Of a DNA stretch of 64,000 bases, positions 42,397 through 50,731 are shown piece by piece. The DNA is from Aridibacter famidurans (GTDB lineage Bacteria > Acidobacteriota > Blastocatellia > Pyrinomonadales > Pyrinomonadaceae). Within the stretch, counting starts at the first letter, position 1. Every line of letters starts with the position of its first letter. The position numbers and the translations under genes were made by a program. Location: assembly GCA_024103495.1 (NCBI GenBank), contig JAGFIQ010000003.1:43500-107499 (forward strand). Direction: 5' to 3'. Below the pieces are notes generated by a model, which was not told the origin of the DNA, ran no database searches, and saw only the letters and a list, made by a program, of their open reading frames with translations.

Positions 42397-43314
42397 TTAA
42401 GCACCGAGGGCTGCGCGTTGATCTGCAGCGAGAACGGATCGGTCGAGGTCCAAAGGAATGCTCAGCAGCCTTTTGGACTCTGAAGCCCTTGATGTATACA
42501 TGCACGTGTACATCAAGCGGTCTTTCGTACGTGCCTCGCCTCCTTTGTGATACCCGGCGGTGTCCGCGAAGATCAGCGTGCCCCTTTTGCCGGTACACCT
42601 GATCCAGTCACTTTCGGGAAGGACGGCTTTCATCTGTTCGTCAGTCGTTCGCCGAACGCCTCCCTCAAGAAAATACTCCGGCTCGATCGCTCTGTTTCTT
42701 CCGTTACGCTGAGTGCCTCGAGCGTAAGTGAATGGGCCTGCCCCTTCGTCCACGTCATCCAGATACAAGAACATCTTCAGGATGTAGTTGTCTTCCCGGT
42801 CTACGTGCCACAGCTGCGATTCGCGCGAGGTGCCGTTTGACGCAAACGTCTTCCAAACGTTGTAGTAGCGGAGCAGCACCGACATCTGGAAATATGACTT
42901 CGCGATCCTAAGTATCGGCGCACTTAGAGCAAATCGGGCAAACACGTTCTCCGGGTCAAAACTGATGCTGGACCCGAGCATCTCCAGATTAAAGGTCTTC
43001 ACTCCGATCTCGGCGTCGCTCTGTGCCGACAATCGAAGGCCGGACACCTCCTCGGACCTCGTTTCAAGCATCTCGCTCGTGGTGGCAAGCAGATCGTCAT
43101 ATCCCGAAACATCTCCGAACAACTCTCCCACGGACGAGACCGCAACGCCGTCCGTCCGGAGACTCGCAACAAGTCTCTTTTCAACATCATTCAGCCTTCC
43201 GCTTCCGTTTCCGGTGAAGATGTGTCTCAGTGTTGGTGAGAAATTAAAGCCGTAACGCCACACCAGATCCGTTTTCCGCAAGGACCGGATCATCGATCTC
43301 AGTTTCGTTTCCAT
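42397..43314 (-). CDS. PhyH-like Fe(II)/2-oxoglutarate oxygenase
   Basis: The 305-residue protein carries the H-x-D metal motif in SQLWHVDRED, then ILKMFLYLDDVDEGAGPFTYARGTQ, and the distal His and Arg in FADTAGYHKGGEARTKDR. This is the phytanoyl-CoA dioxygenase family pattern. Members in secondary-metabolite or glycan loci hydroxylate diverse small substrates. It lies between an AsnB gene and an SWDN-type GT-B gene, 13 and 48 bases away. The substrate could be a sugar, a lipid or the NRPS/PKS product. Confidence 0.82.
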   Translation of the reverse strand: METKLRSMIRSLRKTDLVWRYGFNFSPTLRHIFTGNGSGRLNDVEKRLVASLRTDGVAVSSVGELFGDVSGYDDLLATTSEMLETRSEEVSGLRLSAQSDAEIGVKTFNLEMLGSSISFDPENVFARFALSAPILRIAKSYFQMSVLLRYYNVWKTFASNGTSRESQLWHVDREDNYILKMFLYLDDVDEGAGPFTYARGTQRNGRNRAIEPEYFLEGGVRRTTDEQMKAVLPESDWIRCTGKRGTLIFADTAGYHKGGEARTKDRLMYTCMYTSRASESKRLLSIPLDLDRSVLAADQRAALGA

Positions 43315-43327
43315 ATAAACTTTCGCA

Positions 43328-45109
43328 CTATGCCGAAGTGTCTCGCGACAGGCTGTTTACCGCGCCTACCCGATCGCCGGACCCCGTGTTCAACCGGAAC
43401 GAAGTCCCGATCCATTGCCAGATATAAAAGCTGTTGTCCGATGCACCTCTGAAGAAGTTATCCCTTTCCGCATATACCGCGGGCTTGTCGAAGAAGCGTC
43501 CGAGCGGACCGTTCATGCCCGCCTCGATCTTCTCCGATGCCCATTCACGCAGAGGTCCGCGCAGCCACTCGCGCTGAGGCGTCTGCATAGGCCGTTTTGG
43601 AGCCTCGGACACTCCTGAAGGAATGAAATCCGAGACTATATCGCGAAGCATTTTCTTTCCGGTCCCGCCGGAGATCTTTCTTTCGGGGGGCTGGCGGAGC
43701 GCAAGCTCGAAAAGGCGATGGTCAAGGAACGGCTCGCGGAGCTCGCGCGATGCGCGCATCGAGATCCGGTCGTTGAATCGCATTGCCCTCGGGATCTTGG
43801 TTCTAACCGCGTCGCGATACTGTGTGTTCCGGAGGGTATCCGGGAAAACGGCCGGAAACTCCAGCGGTTCCGCCAACGCCCGAAATTCCGGGACCAGGCA
43901 ATCCGGGCGCACCGGGCTTTCTGATGTTCCCTGGACCAGTCCGGGTCTCTTTCCATTCGTTTCCGCCCGGTAATAGTCGTACCCCGCCCACTGCTCGTCC
44001 ATCCCATTGCCGTCGAGCAGGACAGTTACGCCGTGATGCTTCGCCGTCTCAAACAGCTTCGCGTACGCCAGCGTCGGGAGCCCCCCGAAGGGCTCATCCT
44101 GAAAAAGCTGAACACTTTCCGCAAGACCCGGTACTTCCTCAGGTGCCAGTCTTGCTTCAACAAGCGGGTGATTGGTCTGCGAGAGCATTTGCTCTACCCA
44201 GGGCAGCTCGTCGTAGCTCTCGTCTCCGGTAGTGAAGGTGAATGCCTTTACATCGCTGTCGCTTCCCTGAACCTCGTGAACCAGACCGAGCAATGTAGAG
44301 GAATCCAGTCCGCCGCTAAGATTGATCCCGACGGGAACATCCGAGCGGAAACGCAGCTCTACGCTGTGCTTCAACAGAGCGAAATACTCCTCAGCCACTT
44401 CCCCTTCCGGTCTCCGGTCAAGATCGGACCCGACCTTTTCGGCGATATCGTACCAGCGCACGATACTCGTCCGTTCCCTTCGCCACTCGAGAAAATGGCC
44501 CGCCGGCAACGACCTGACGTTCTTCCAGAACGTGCGCTCCGAATGATCGTAGGGCCCGTATGCAAGGTAAGAAGCCCATGATCCTTCGTCAGGTTCCGGG
44601 GCAACCCCCGCTGAGTGAAGGGCCTTTATCTCGCTTGAGATCAAAAGGGTCCCGTCCGCTTTGACGTGGTAATACACCGGCTTGACCCCGAATCTGTCGC
44701 GAGCGACGAATGCCATCTTTTCTTTTGTGTCCCAGACAACAAACGCAAACATCCCGATCAGGCGGTCCAGACATTCCGATCCCCATTTCTCAAATGCCGC
44801 CAGCAACACCTCGGTGTCCGAATCACTCTGAAACGAGAACTCGCTCGACAACTCCCGCCGGAGTTCGAGGTAGTTATAGATCTCGCCATTGAGGATCAGA
44901 AGGTAACGGCCGTCGTGACTCCTCATCGGCTGGCTGCCGCGCTCGGACAGGTCTAGGATACTGAGCCGGTTGTGACCAAGCCCTGCGATACCGGAATCGT
45001 CTATGAAGACACCTTCCCCGTCCGGCCCACGGTGCTTCTGCACCTCGACCATCGCCGCCAGATCCGCAGCCTTCCAGTCTCTACCGAAGATCCCTGCTAT
45101 TCCGCACAT
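43328..45109 (-). CDS. asnB: Asparagine-synthetase-type amidotransferase (AsnB), second copy
   Basis: The 593-residue protein has all AsnB motifs: MCGIAGIFG with Cys2, VQKHRGPDGEG, LNGEIYNYLELR and INLSGGLDSSTLLG. It is well diverged from the other AsnB in this locus, which argues for different acceptors rather than recent duplication. Together with the PhyH gene it forms a tight pair. Probable role: amidation of a carboxylate on a sugar or on the assembly-line product. Confidence 0.88.
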   Translation of the reverse strand: MCGIAGIFGRDWKAADLAAMVEVQKHRGPDGEGVFIDDSGIAGLGHNRLSILDLSERGSQPMRSHDGRYLLILNGEIYNYLELRRELSSEFSFQSDSDTEVLLAAFEKWGSECLDRLIGMFAFVVWDTKEKMAFVARDRFGVKPVYYHVKADGTLLISSEIKALHSAGVAPEPDEGSWASYLAYGPYDHSERTFWKNVRSLPAGHFLEWRRERTSIVRWYDIAEKVGSDLDRRPEGEVAEEYFALLKHSVELRFRSDVPVGINLSGGLDSSTLLGLVHEVQGSDSDVKAFTFTTGDESYDELPWVEQMLSQTNHPLVEARLAPEEVPGLAESVQLFQDEPFGGLPTLAYAKLFETAKHHGVTVLLDGNGMDEQWAGYDYYRAETNGKRPGLVQGTSESPVRPDCLVPEFRALAEPLEFPAVFPDTLRNTQYRDAVRTKIPRAMRFNDRISMRASRELREPFLDHRLFELALRQPPERKISGGTGKKMLRDIVSDFIPSGVSEAPKRPMQTPQREWLRGPLREWASEKIEAGMNGPLGRFFDKPAVYAERDNFFRGASDNSFYIWQWIGTSFRLNTGSGDRVGAVNSLSRDTSA

Positions 45110-45144
45110 CTATATTCAGTCCGACCCGAACCGCGCCCGGCTCT

Positions 45145-45870
45145 CTACATCTTTGTCGCGCCTGCGAAAAGATGATGTGTGCCGGTCGCCTGCTCCTTAA
45201 TATTTTCCCTTGAGGATTGGATCGTGTTCACGACGTTTCCGAAAGCACTCAATCCGGTTTGAACCGGCTTCCGAAGCGACCACGGTTTCAACCCGATCCG
45301 CCGGTAGTATCCGCCCAGGATCGCGTATTCGACTTCCACATCACCGAAGTGGCGCGACAAGAGGTCTCTCAGTTGTTCCCTCTTGTAGTGGCGCTTATGG
45401 TCCGGATTCTTGTTCTCGAGATAGTCCCCGTTCGGAGTCGTCATCAAAAACCTTCCTCCCGGCTTCAGCACGCGCCTGACCTCACTAACGAACAGTTCGT
45501 CTTCCTCGACGTGCTCCAGGACCTCCACCGATACGATCAGATCGAACAACTCGGAAGGCAGTTCTGACCTCGTCATATCTCCAAAGAGAACCGCATCAAT
45601 ATTGCTTCTTCTCCGTTTGACGCGCTCCGCTATTGCATCCGTGATTCCCAGGTTCAGGCTGTTCTGGATCTGAGATTCTCTCGGCAGATCGATTATGGTC
45701 ACATCGGCCGGAATCCCGATCGTATAGGGCGACTTTCTTCCACCCACATCAAGAACCTTCGGCCGATCTGAAAGGTCCCTTATCTCGTCCAAGAGCGCTC
45801 GGCGAACGTGTCTGTAGATCGGCGGCAGAAACGGCTCTGCACTCCGTCGGGCTGCCTCAAATAAAGTCAT
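45145..45870 (-). CDS. SAM-dependent methyltransferase (class I)
   Basis: The 241-residue protein has the glycine-rich SAM loop PKVLDVGGRKSPYT, the acidic strand VTIIDLPR, and LIVSVEVLEHVEEDELFVSEVRRVLKPGGRFLMTTPNG. These are ordinary class I motifs of the Methyltransf_11 type found in glycan and metabolite loci. It might cap a glycan chain, which would suit the Wzt C-terminal domain, or act on a small molecule. Confidence 0.85.
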   Translation of the reverse strand: MTLFEAARRSAEPFLPPIYRHVRRALLDEIRDLSDRPKVLDVGGRKSPYTIGIPADVTIIDLPRESQIQNSLNLGITDAIAERVKRRRSNIDAVLFGDMTRSELPSELFDLIVSVEVLEHVEEDELFVSEVRRVLKPGGRFLMTTPNGDYLENKNPDHKRHYKREQLRDLLSRHFGDVEVEYAILGGYYRRIGLKPWSLRKPVQTGLSAFGNVVNTIQSSRENIKEQATGTHHLFAGATKM

Positions 45871-46040
45871 TCTTGTCTATCGTGATATCCCGATCCGCTT
45901 GATCAATGAAACCTGCGGCAGCTCGGAAGATATCGACTTGAGAACCAATCCCATACCGTACTCGGGAGTCTTTCCCTTTCCTCGTTAGCGGCAATTGAGA
46001 TCGATCATTTGCTTTCTCTGTCGCGTGAAGACCGAGTGTT

Positions 46041-46874
46041 TTATCCGCGCCCGTCCCTCGTTCTTTCCATCTTCACGCTCGCTAACAGCGAAAGGCCGGA
46101 ATCAGTTCGCCCCGTTGTTGCCGACACGTCCTCTACCCTTCCTTCCACCGCCAAAGCGGAGCAAAGCTCTGCCGTCTCCGCCAGCGAGATCAATGACCAC
46201 ATCCGCCTGGACGTACCAAACCGCGCCTCGAACGTTGATACTGCGTAATCATTAAACATCGAAACAGGCAGATCCTCCGATACTGCGGAAAATCCCTTTC
46301 CGATCGCCTTGAGATACGCCTCCTTGCGGGTCCATCCCCTAAAGAACGAATTGGTCCGGGCGGTTCCCTTCAGGTTTTCGAGTTCATCGATCTCGGAATC
46401 CGAAAATACGCTCCTGGCGGTGCCGAGCGCGTCGATCTGATGATCGATAAACTCGATATCTACTCCGACCTCCCTTCCTACGGTCACTGCAATGAGCGCG
46501 AGATCTCCCGAGTGCGAAACGTTGAACCTAAGGCTTTCGTCGTCCGAATCGACAAATGGCTTGCCGTACTCGTTGACCCGAAACGTCACATCTCCGGGTT
46601 CGATAGTCAGACATCTCCCGACGATCTCTCTAAGCGTAGAGCGGGCGACGACGAAACGCTCCCGGTCCCTCGAGAACCGGAATCTATTTGCCCTGTCTCG
46701 CTCCTCGTACGACAAAAGGTCGAACAGCCTGCTAAACTCGCCATCTTCCACGCCCAGAGGAGCCTGCCAAACCACTACTTCATTGTTCTTTGGCCTCACG
46801 ATGTTCTTGCAAGAGTACGTGTAGGTGCGGCGCTCCTTTTCCGGCCTGTTGATGATCGCTGTTCTTTGTCTCAA
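46041..46874 (-). CDS. 4'-phosphopantetheinyl transferase (Sfp type)
   Basis: The 277-residue protein shows RFVVARSTLREIVG, RFNVSHSGDLALIAV, GVDIEFID with the magnesium-binding Asp-x-Glu, and FFRGWTRKEAYLKAIGKGF with the W-x-x-K-E-A motif. Length and motifs are those of Sfp-class enzymes, which attach phosphopantetheine to carrier domains. It sits in the same run of genes as three carrier-bearing proteins and almost surely activates them. The interval 45871-46040 holds nothing recognised. Confidence 0.92.
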   Translation of the reverse strand: MRQRTAIINRPEKERRTYTYSCKNIVRPKNNEVVVWQAPLGVEDGEFSRLFDLLSYEERDRANRFRFSRDRERFVVARSTLREIVGRCLTIEPGDVTFRVNEYGKPFVDSDDESLRFNVSHSGDLALIAVTVGREVGVDIEFIDHQIDALGTARSVFSDSEIDELENLKGTARTNSFFRGWTRKEAYLKAIGKGFSAVSEDLPVSMFNDYAVSTFEARFGTSRRMWSLISLAETAELCSALAVEGRVEDVSATTGRTDSGLSLLASVKMERTRDGRG

Positions 46875-46977
46875 TCTACTCAGTTGTTCGCGTACGCGGC
46901 CTCGACGATCTCGGTTTTCCGGCTATTGAATTGTCCTCGTGCCGTCACCAGATATGCCGATGGCCGAAAAGAACTTT

Positions 46978-48126
46978 CTAGAGACTCTCCGCAGCAGTCG
47001 GCTTCGGGACCACCATGCGCTTTGAACCTTGTTCTCTGCGAAATCGACGTTTCAATCGCAGGAACGGGAGCTCAAGAAGGTAGTACGACACTGCAGCTAC
47101 GGCCACGGACATGAGCACACCTGCAGCCGCAAGGAAGACAGGCGGCATTGCTCCCTCGAAGAACTTCTTTGTGCCTTCGATAACCGGGAAATGCCATAGA
47201 TAGATCCCGTAAGAGATCTGACCGATCCAAACCAGAGGTGCAACTTCGAAAACACGGGACAGCTTTGACGGATACAGCACCAAGCCGAGGATCAACACCG
47301 CTGTCGCCGCCGAGACAAGTGCGAATCCTCCGTTGTAAACAAAGGCCGTCTGGTGACTTACTGCAAAGAACGAGATCACAATTCCTGCAAGACTCAACGG
47401 TGCGAGCAGGCGAAAAGCTGCACGAAACTTCTCCTTTTCGGAAAACACGCCCCAGTAAAGCATCAATGCCGCGAGACATCCGATCAGCAGCTCGTGGGCG
47501 CGAACGTCCGATCCAAAATACATCCTGAGATACGGCACTTCGGCGTTCCACATAAGGACGCTCGTCATCACCGAACCCAGTATCATCCCCGTCACAGTCG
47601 CGGCCGCAATAATCTTGCTCCGCAACCGCAGAAGCAGAAAGAGAACAAGCGGCCAGACTATGTAGAACTGTTCTTCGACCGACAGTGACCAAGCGTGGCT
47701 CAAAGGCCCGATCCCGGGGGGAAACGGCGGAACCTGCGCCCAGTTCGCGACATAGAAGAGCGTGTACATCACGCCGTTCAGGGTATTGCTAAGGCTGTCA
47801 CCCGTCTCGAAAACACGCGCGAACGTAACGACAAACAGAATCAGCGCGAAAAGCGCCGGGAGGAGCCTCAGCGCCCTGCGAATGTAGAAGTCCCTGAAGT
47901 CGAACCGGGAGGTCTTGCTGTAGTCCTGTAGCAGTATCGACGTGATCAAGAAACCGCTCAGCACGAAGAACACGTCGACTCCAAGGAATCCGCCCTGCAT
48001 AAACAGCAAATGGCCGTTAAAGGCCAATACCGCAAGGATCGCGATTCCGCGCAGTCCGTCAAGAGAAGGCTGGTAGCCGAGTTTGAACTCCCCGCCCTCT
48101 CTCAGCTCTTCCTCATTGTCCGACAT
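46978..48126 (-). CDS. Acyltransferase 3 family (OafA-like)
   Basis: The protein of about 382 residues starts PSLDGLRGIAILAVLAFNGHLLF, with the conserved D-G-L-R-G and catalytic His, followed by GGFLGVDVFFVLSGFLIT, the hallmark of this ten-helix family. No C-terminal SGNH domain is present. Such enzymes O-acylate surface sugars. It lies between the NRPS thioesterase gene and the Sfp gene, an unusual place that suggests the acyl or peptidyl donor is made here. I prefer the start at 48126; 48147 is also open. Confidence 0.88.
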   Translation of the reverse strand: MSDNEEELREGGEFKLGYQPSLDGLRGIAILAVLAFNGHLLFMQGGFLGVDVFFVLSGFLITSILLQDYSKTSRFDFRDFYIRRALRLLPALFALILFVVTFARVFETGDSLSNTLNGVMYTLFYVANWAQVPPFPPGIGPLSHAWSLSVEEQFYIVWPLVLFLLLRLRSKIIAAATVTGMILGSVMTSVLMWNAEVPYLRMYFGSDVRAHELLIGCLAALMLYWGVFSEKEKFRAAFRLLAPLSLAGIVISFFAVSHQTAFVYNGGFALVSAATAVLILGLVLYPSKLSRVFEVAPLVWIGQISYGIYLWHFPVIEGTKKFFEGAMPPVFLAAAGVLMSVAVAAVSYYLLELPFLRLKRRFRREQGSKRMVVPKPTAAESL

Positions 48127-48160
48127 CTCGTCTCGTACCAAAAGCAAAACCAGTTACGGA

Positions 48161-50713
48161 TCAGCCGAGGTATTCCTTTAGAATCCCCGCAACGTGACGA
48201 ACCCTGGGCTCGACAACGATCGAGCCGTGAGTTCCGCGGATCTCGTGGATATCCAATTCGCCGGTCACGAACTTCGACCAGCCCAAAGTGTCGTCTCTAA
48301 CTATCCCTCTCCTTTGTTTCGAAGCCCGGAACAGCACCACTTTTCCGCTGTAGGGCCTTGCCCTGTACGCGCTCGACGCTAGCTGGATGTTGTTCTGGAC
48401 ATCCTTCAGCTCATCTGTCAGCTCGCGGCCCAGCCGCTCAAGGACCTCACGTTTCAGCTGTTTCTTCAGGTTCCGGTACTTGCGCTTATAAGAATTGAAC
48501 GCCTTCTCTGCCTTTGATTTAACGTACGGCCATCGCTGGCCCCGTTCGAGTATCCTGAGCGTGTCCACGTGATGAGCGGCACGATCATACTTTGCGAAGA
48601 GCTTTCGCTTGAGTTTCGACGTCCCGCGCGCAAGTGTCGGGTATCCGGGAGCATATGTGTCGATCAGAGCGACCAGTGCGACCTCCTCGCCTTGCGCCTC
48701 GAGCTGCTGCGCCACTTCATATGCTGTGAGCCCGCCGACCGACGATCCGCCGACGAAATACGGCCCGTATGGCTGCACCTCCCGGATCTCCTTCAGATAG
48801 TGCGTAGCCATGTCTTCGATCCTGTCGTACGCCGACTGATGCCCGTCGAGACCGACCGCCTGCATTCCGTACGTAGGCTGATCATCGCCAAGACGTCGCG
48901 CGAGTCCTTTGTAGAAAAGCACATTGCCGCCGGCGGCATGCATTAAGAAGAAAGGGGGCTTTGATCCCTCCGGACTAATCGGCACCATAGACGTCCAGAT
49001 GTCCTTTGGGTTTTCTTTCCGGATGAGCTCGGCCATGCTCTGGATCGTGGTTGCTTCGAATAGGGTCGCAAGCGGAAGATTCACGCCGAGCTTTTTCTTG
49101 ATCCCGTCGAACAGATGGACGGCGAGCAGAGAGTGGCCTCCAAGCTGGAAAAAGTCATCTTCGGCGCTTACGTCGTCTATGTTCAGGACCTCTTTCCAGA
49201 TATCTATCAAAGTCTCTTCGATCCGGTCGCTATCCAGAACCGCCTTCGCCGGAATTTCCCGTTCAAGATTCTCAGACGCTTCGTTCGACGGCTGGTCGTT
49301 CTCCCTATCCGGCCCGATCAGCACGATCCGCGCTCGAGTTTCAGATATACGACCGTCCAGGTCGAGAATCCCCGAGCTGAGGATCGCCTCCAGTTCCACA
49401 AGCATCTGTTTCGCGGTATCAGGCTTGAAGAGGTCTGTGTTGTATTCCAGCTGAAGCCTCGTCCCTTCGTCCCTTTCCACTACACCTAGCGAAAGATCGA
49501 AGATCGAACCCGGGCTGACCGACCGGATCGGTGTGATCGAGAGCTCCCTGAGCTTCACAGGCTTCATAAATGCCGTCTGGAATATGAACAGAACATTGAA
49601 TATCTGAGCGCTCGACCGCGCCTTCGATGGCCTTATGGATTCTAGAAGTTTCTCGAACGGGACCGTTTGATTGCTAAATGCTCCCAGCGACAAAGTCTTG
49701 ACCCGTTGCAGGATCTCCCGAAAAGCGGGGTCTCCCGAAAGATCGCACTTCAGAAGCAATGTGTTGGCGAAAGGGCCGATAAGCGCTTCCGTTTCCGCGT
49801 GGACCCTGTTTGCAGTGGGGGATCCGACAAGGACCTGGTCCTGGCCGCTTCTGAGATGAAGCATTACATAGAAAGCAGCGAGGAAGATCATATAGGACGT
49901 GACATCCTCGCGTTGCGCCAGCGCCTTGATCGCCCGTGTCAACGTACGCGGAAGCAAGATTGACTCGATCGCCCCGAACGACGTCCTTACGTTCCTCCTT
50001 TCGTAATCTGTTGGAACCTCAAGCGAAGGAAGCTCGTCCCCCAGCGAAGCTTTCCAGTACGCAAGCTGATCTTCAAAGTCGTTGCCTTTGAGCCATTCCT
50101 CCTGCCAGACCGCATAGTCGGCATACTGGATGGGCAATTCTCCATTCGAAGGCGCTATGCCGCTTGTCACGTCGTCGTAGACTTCTCCCAGTTCGCGAAC
50201 AAGCACACCGTTAGACCAACCGTCGCAGATGATGTGATGGAGAGTGAGCAAGAGAATGTGTTCCTTTTCCGAGAGTTTCAGCAATCTGGCCCTGAACAAC
50301 GGTCCGCATTCAAGATCAAAGCCGGTGTGGGCCTCTTCTACGGTCAATCGCGTCGCCTCACTTTCCGGATCCTCCGATCCCGAAATGTCAACGACGTCCA
50401 GTTTCACCGAGCCTTGCTTTGAAATTACCTGCACGGGACCTTCCTCTTGCTTTGCGAATGTCGTGCGCAGTACTTCGTGGCGTGCGACAAGATGTTCAAT
50501 CGTCTCTTCGAGCGCTGGGACATTCAGCCCGCCCTTCAATCTCAGGGCGAGAGGCATGTTGAGAGAAGAACTCCCGGGCTCAAGCTGGTCCAGGAGCCAG
50601 AACCGCCTTTGTGCTACCGTCGCAGGCATCACGAACATGCCGTTCGAGTTCTCCTCGCGCATCGTGAAACCCTCGTCGACGCCTTGTCCGTCAGAAGTAG
50701 TGAGAATGCTCAT
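48161..50713 (-). CDS. NRPS termination protein: C-PCP-TE, no adenylation domain
   Basis: Domains in the 850 residues are condensation (about 28-465, HHIICDG at 159-165 intact), carrier (about 498-565, phosphopantetheine Ser528 in LGGHSLL) and type I thioesterase (about 585-850, GGSSVGG with Ser658, D685, and His829 in GTHG). No adenylation domain is present, so the carrier must be loaded in trans, or the C domain passes the chain on, or joins it to a free acceptor. A lysine/arginine-rich insert (about 698-765) lies in the thioesterase lid. The gene follows the main synthase gene by 18 bases. The termination step could hydrolyse, cyclise, or transfer the product to another molecule. Confidence 0.92.
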   Translation of the reverse strand: MSILTTSDGQGVDEGFTMREENSNGMFVMPATVAQRRFWLLDQLEPGSSSLNMPLALRLKGGLNVPALEETIEHLVARHEVLRTTFAKQEEGPVQVISKQGSVKLDVVDISGSEDPESEATRLTVEEAHTGFDLECGPLFRARLLKLSEKEHILLLTLHHIICDGWSNGVLVRELGEVYDDVTSGIAPSNGELPIQYADYAVWQEEWLKGNDFEDQLAYWKASLGDELPSLEVPTDYERRNVRTSFGAIESILLPRTLTRAIKALAQREDVTSYMIFLAAFYVMLHLRSGQDQVLVGSPTANRVHAETEALIGPFANTLLLKCDLSGDPAFREILQRVKTLSLGAFSNQTVPFEKLLESIRPSKARSSAQIFNVLFIFQTAFMKPVKLRELSITPIRSVSPGSIFDLSLGVVERDEGTRLQLEYNTDLFKPDTAKQMLVELEAILSSGILDLDGRISETRARIVLIGPDRENDQPSNEASENLEREIPAKAVLDSDRIEETLIDIWKEVLNIDDVSAEDDFFQLGGHSLLAVHLFDGIKKKLGVNLPLATLFEATTIQSMAELIRKENPKDIWTSMVPISPEGSKPPFFLMHAAGGNVLFYKGLARRLGDDQPTYGMQAVGLDGHQSAYDRIEDMATHYLKEIREVQPYGPYFVGGSSVGGLTAYEVAQQLEAQGEEVALVALIDTYAPGYPTLARGTSKLKRKLFAKYDRAAHHVDTLRILERGQRWPYVKSKAEKAFNSYKRKYRNLKKQLKREVLERLGRELTDELKDVQNNIQLASSAYRARPYSGKVVLFRASKQRRGIVRDDTLGWSKFVTGELDIHEIRGTHGSIVVEPRVRHVAGILKEYLG

Positions 50714-50731
50714 TTCTGGAAATACAATTAC

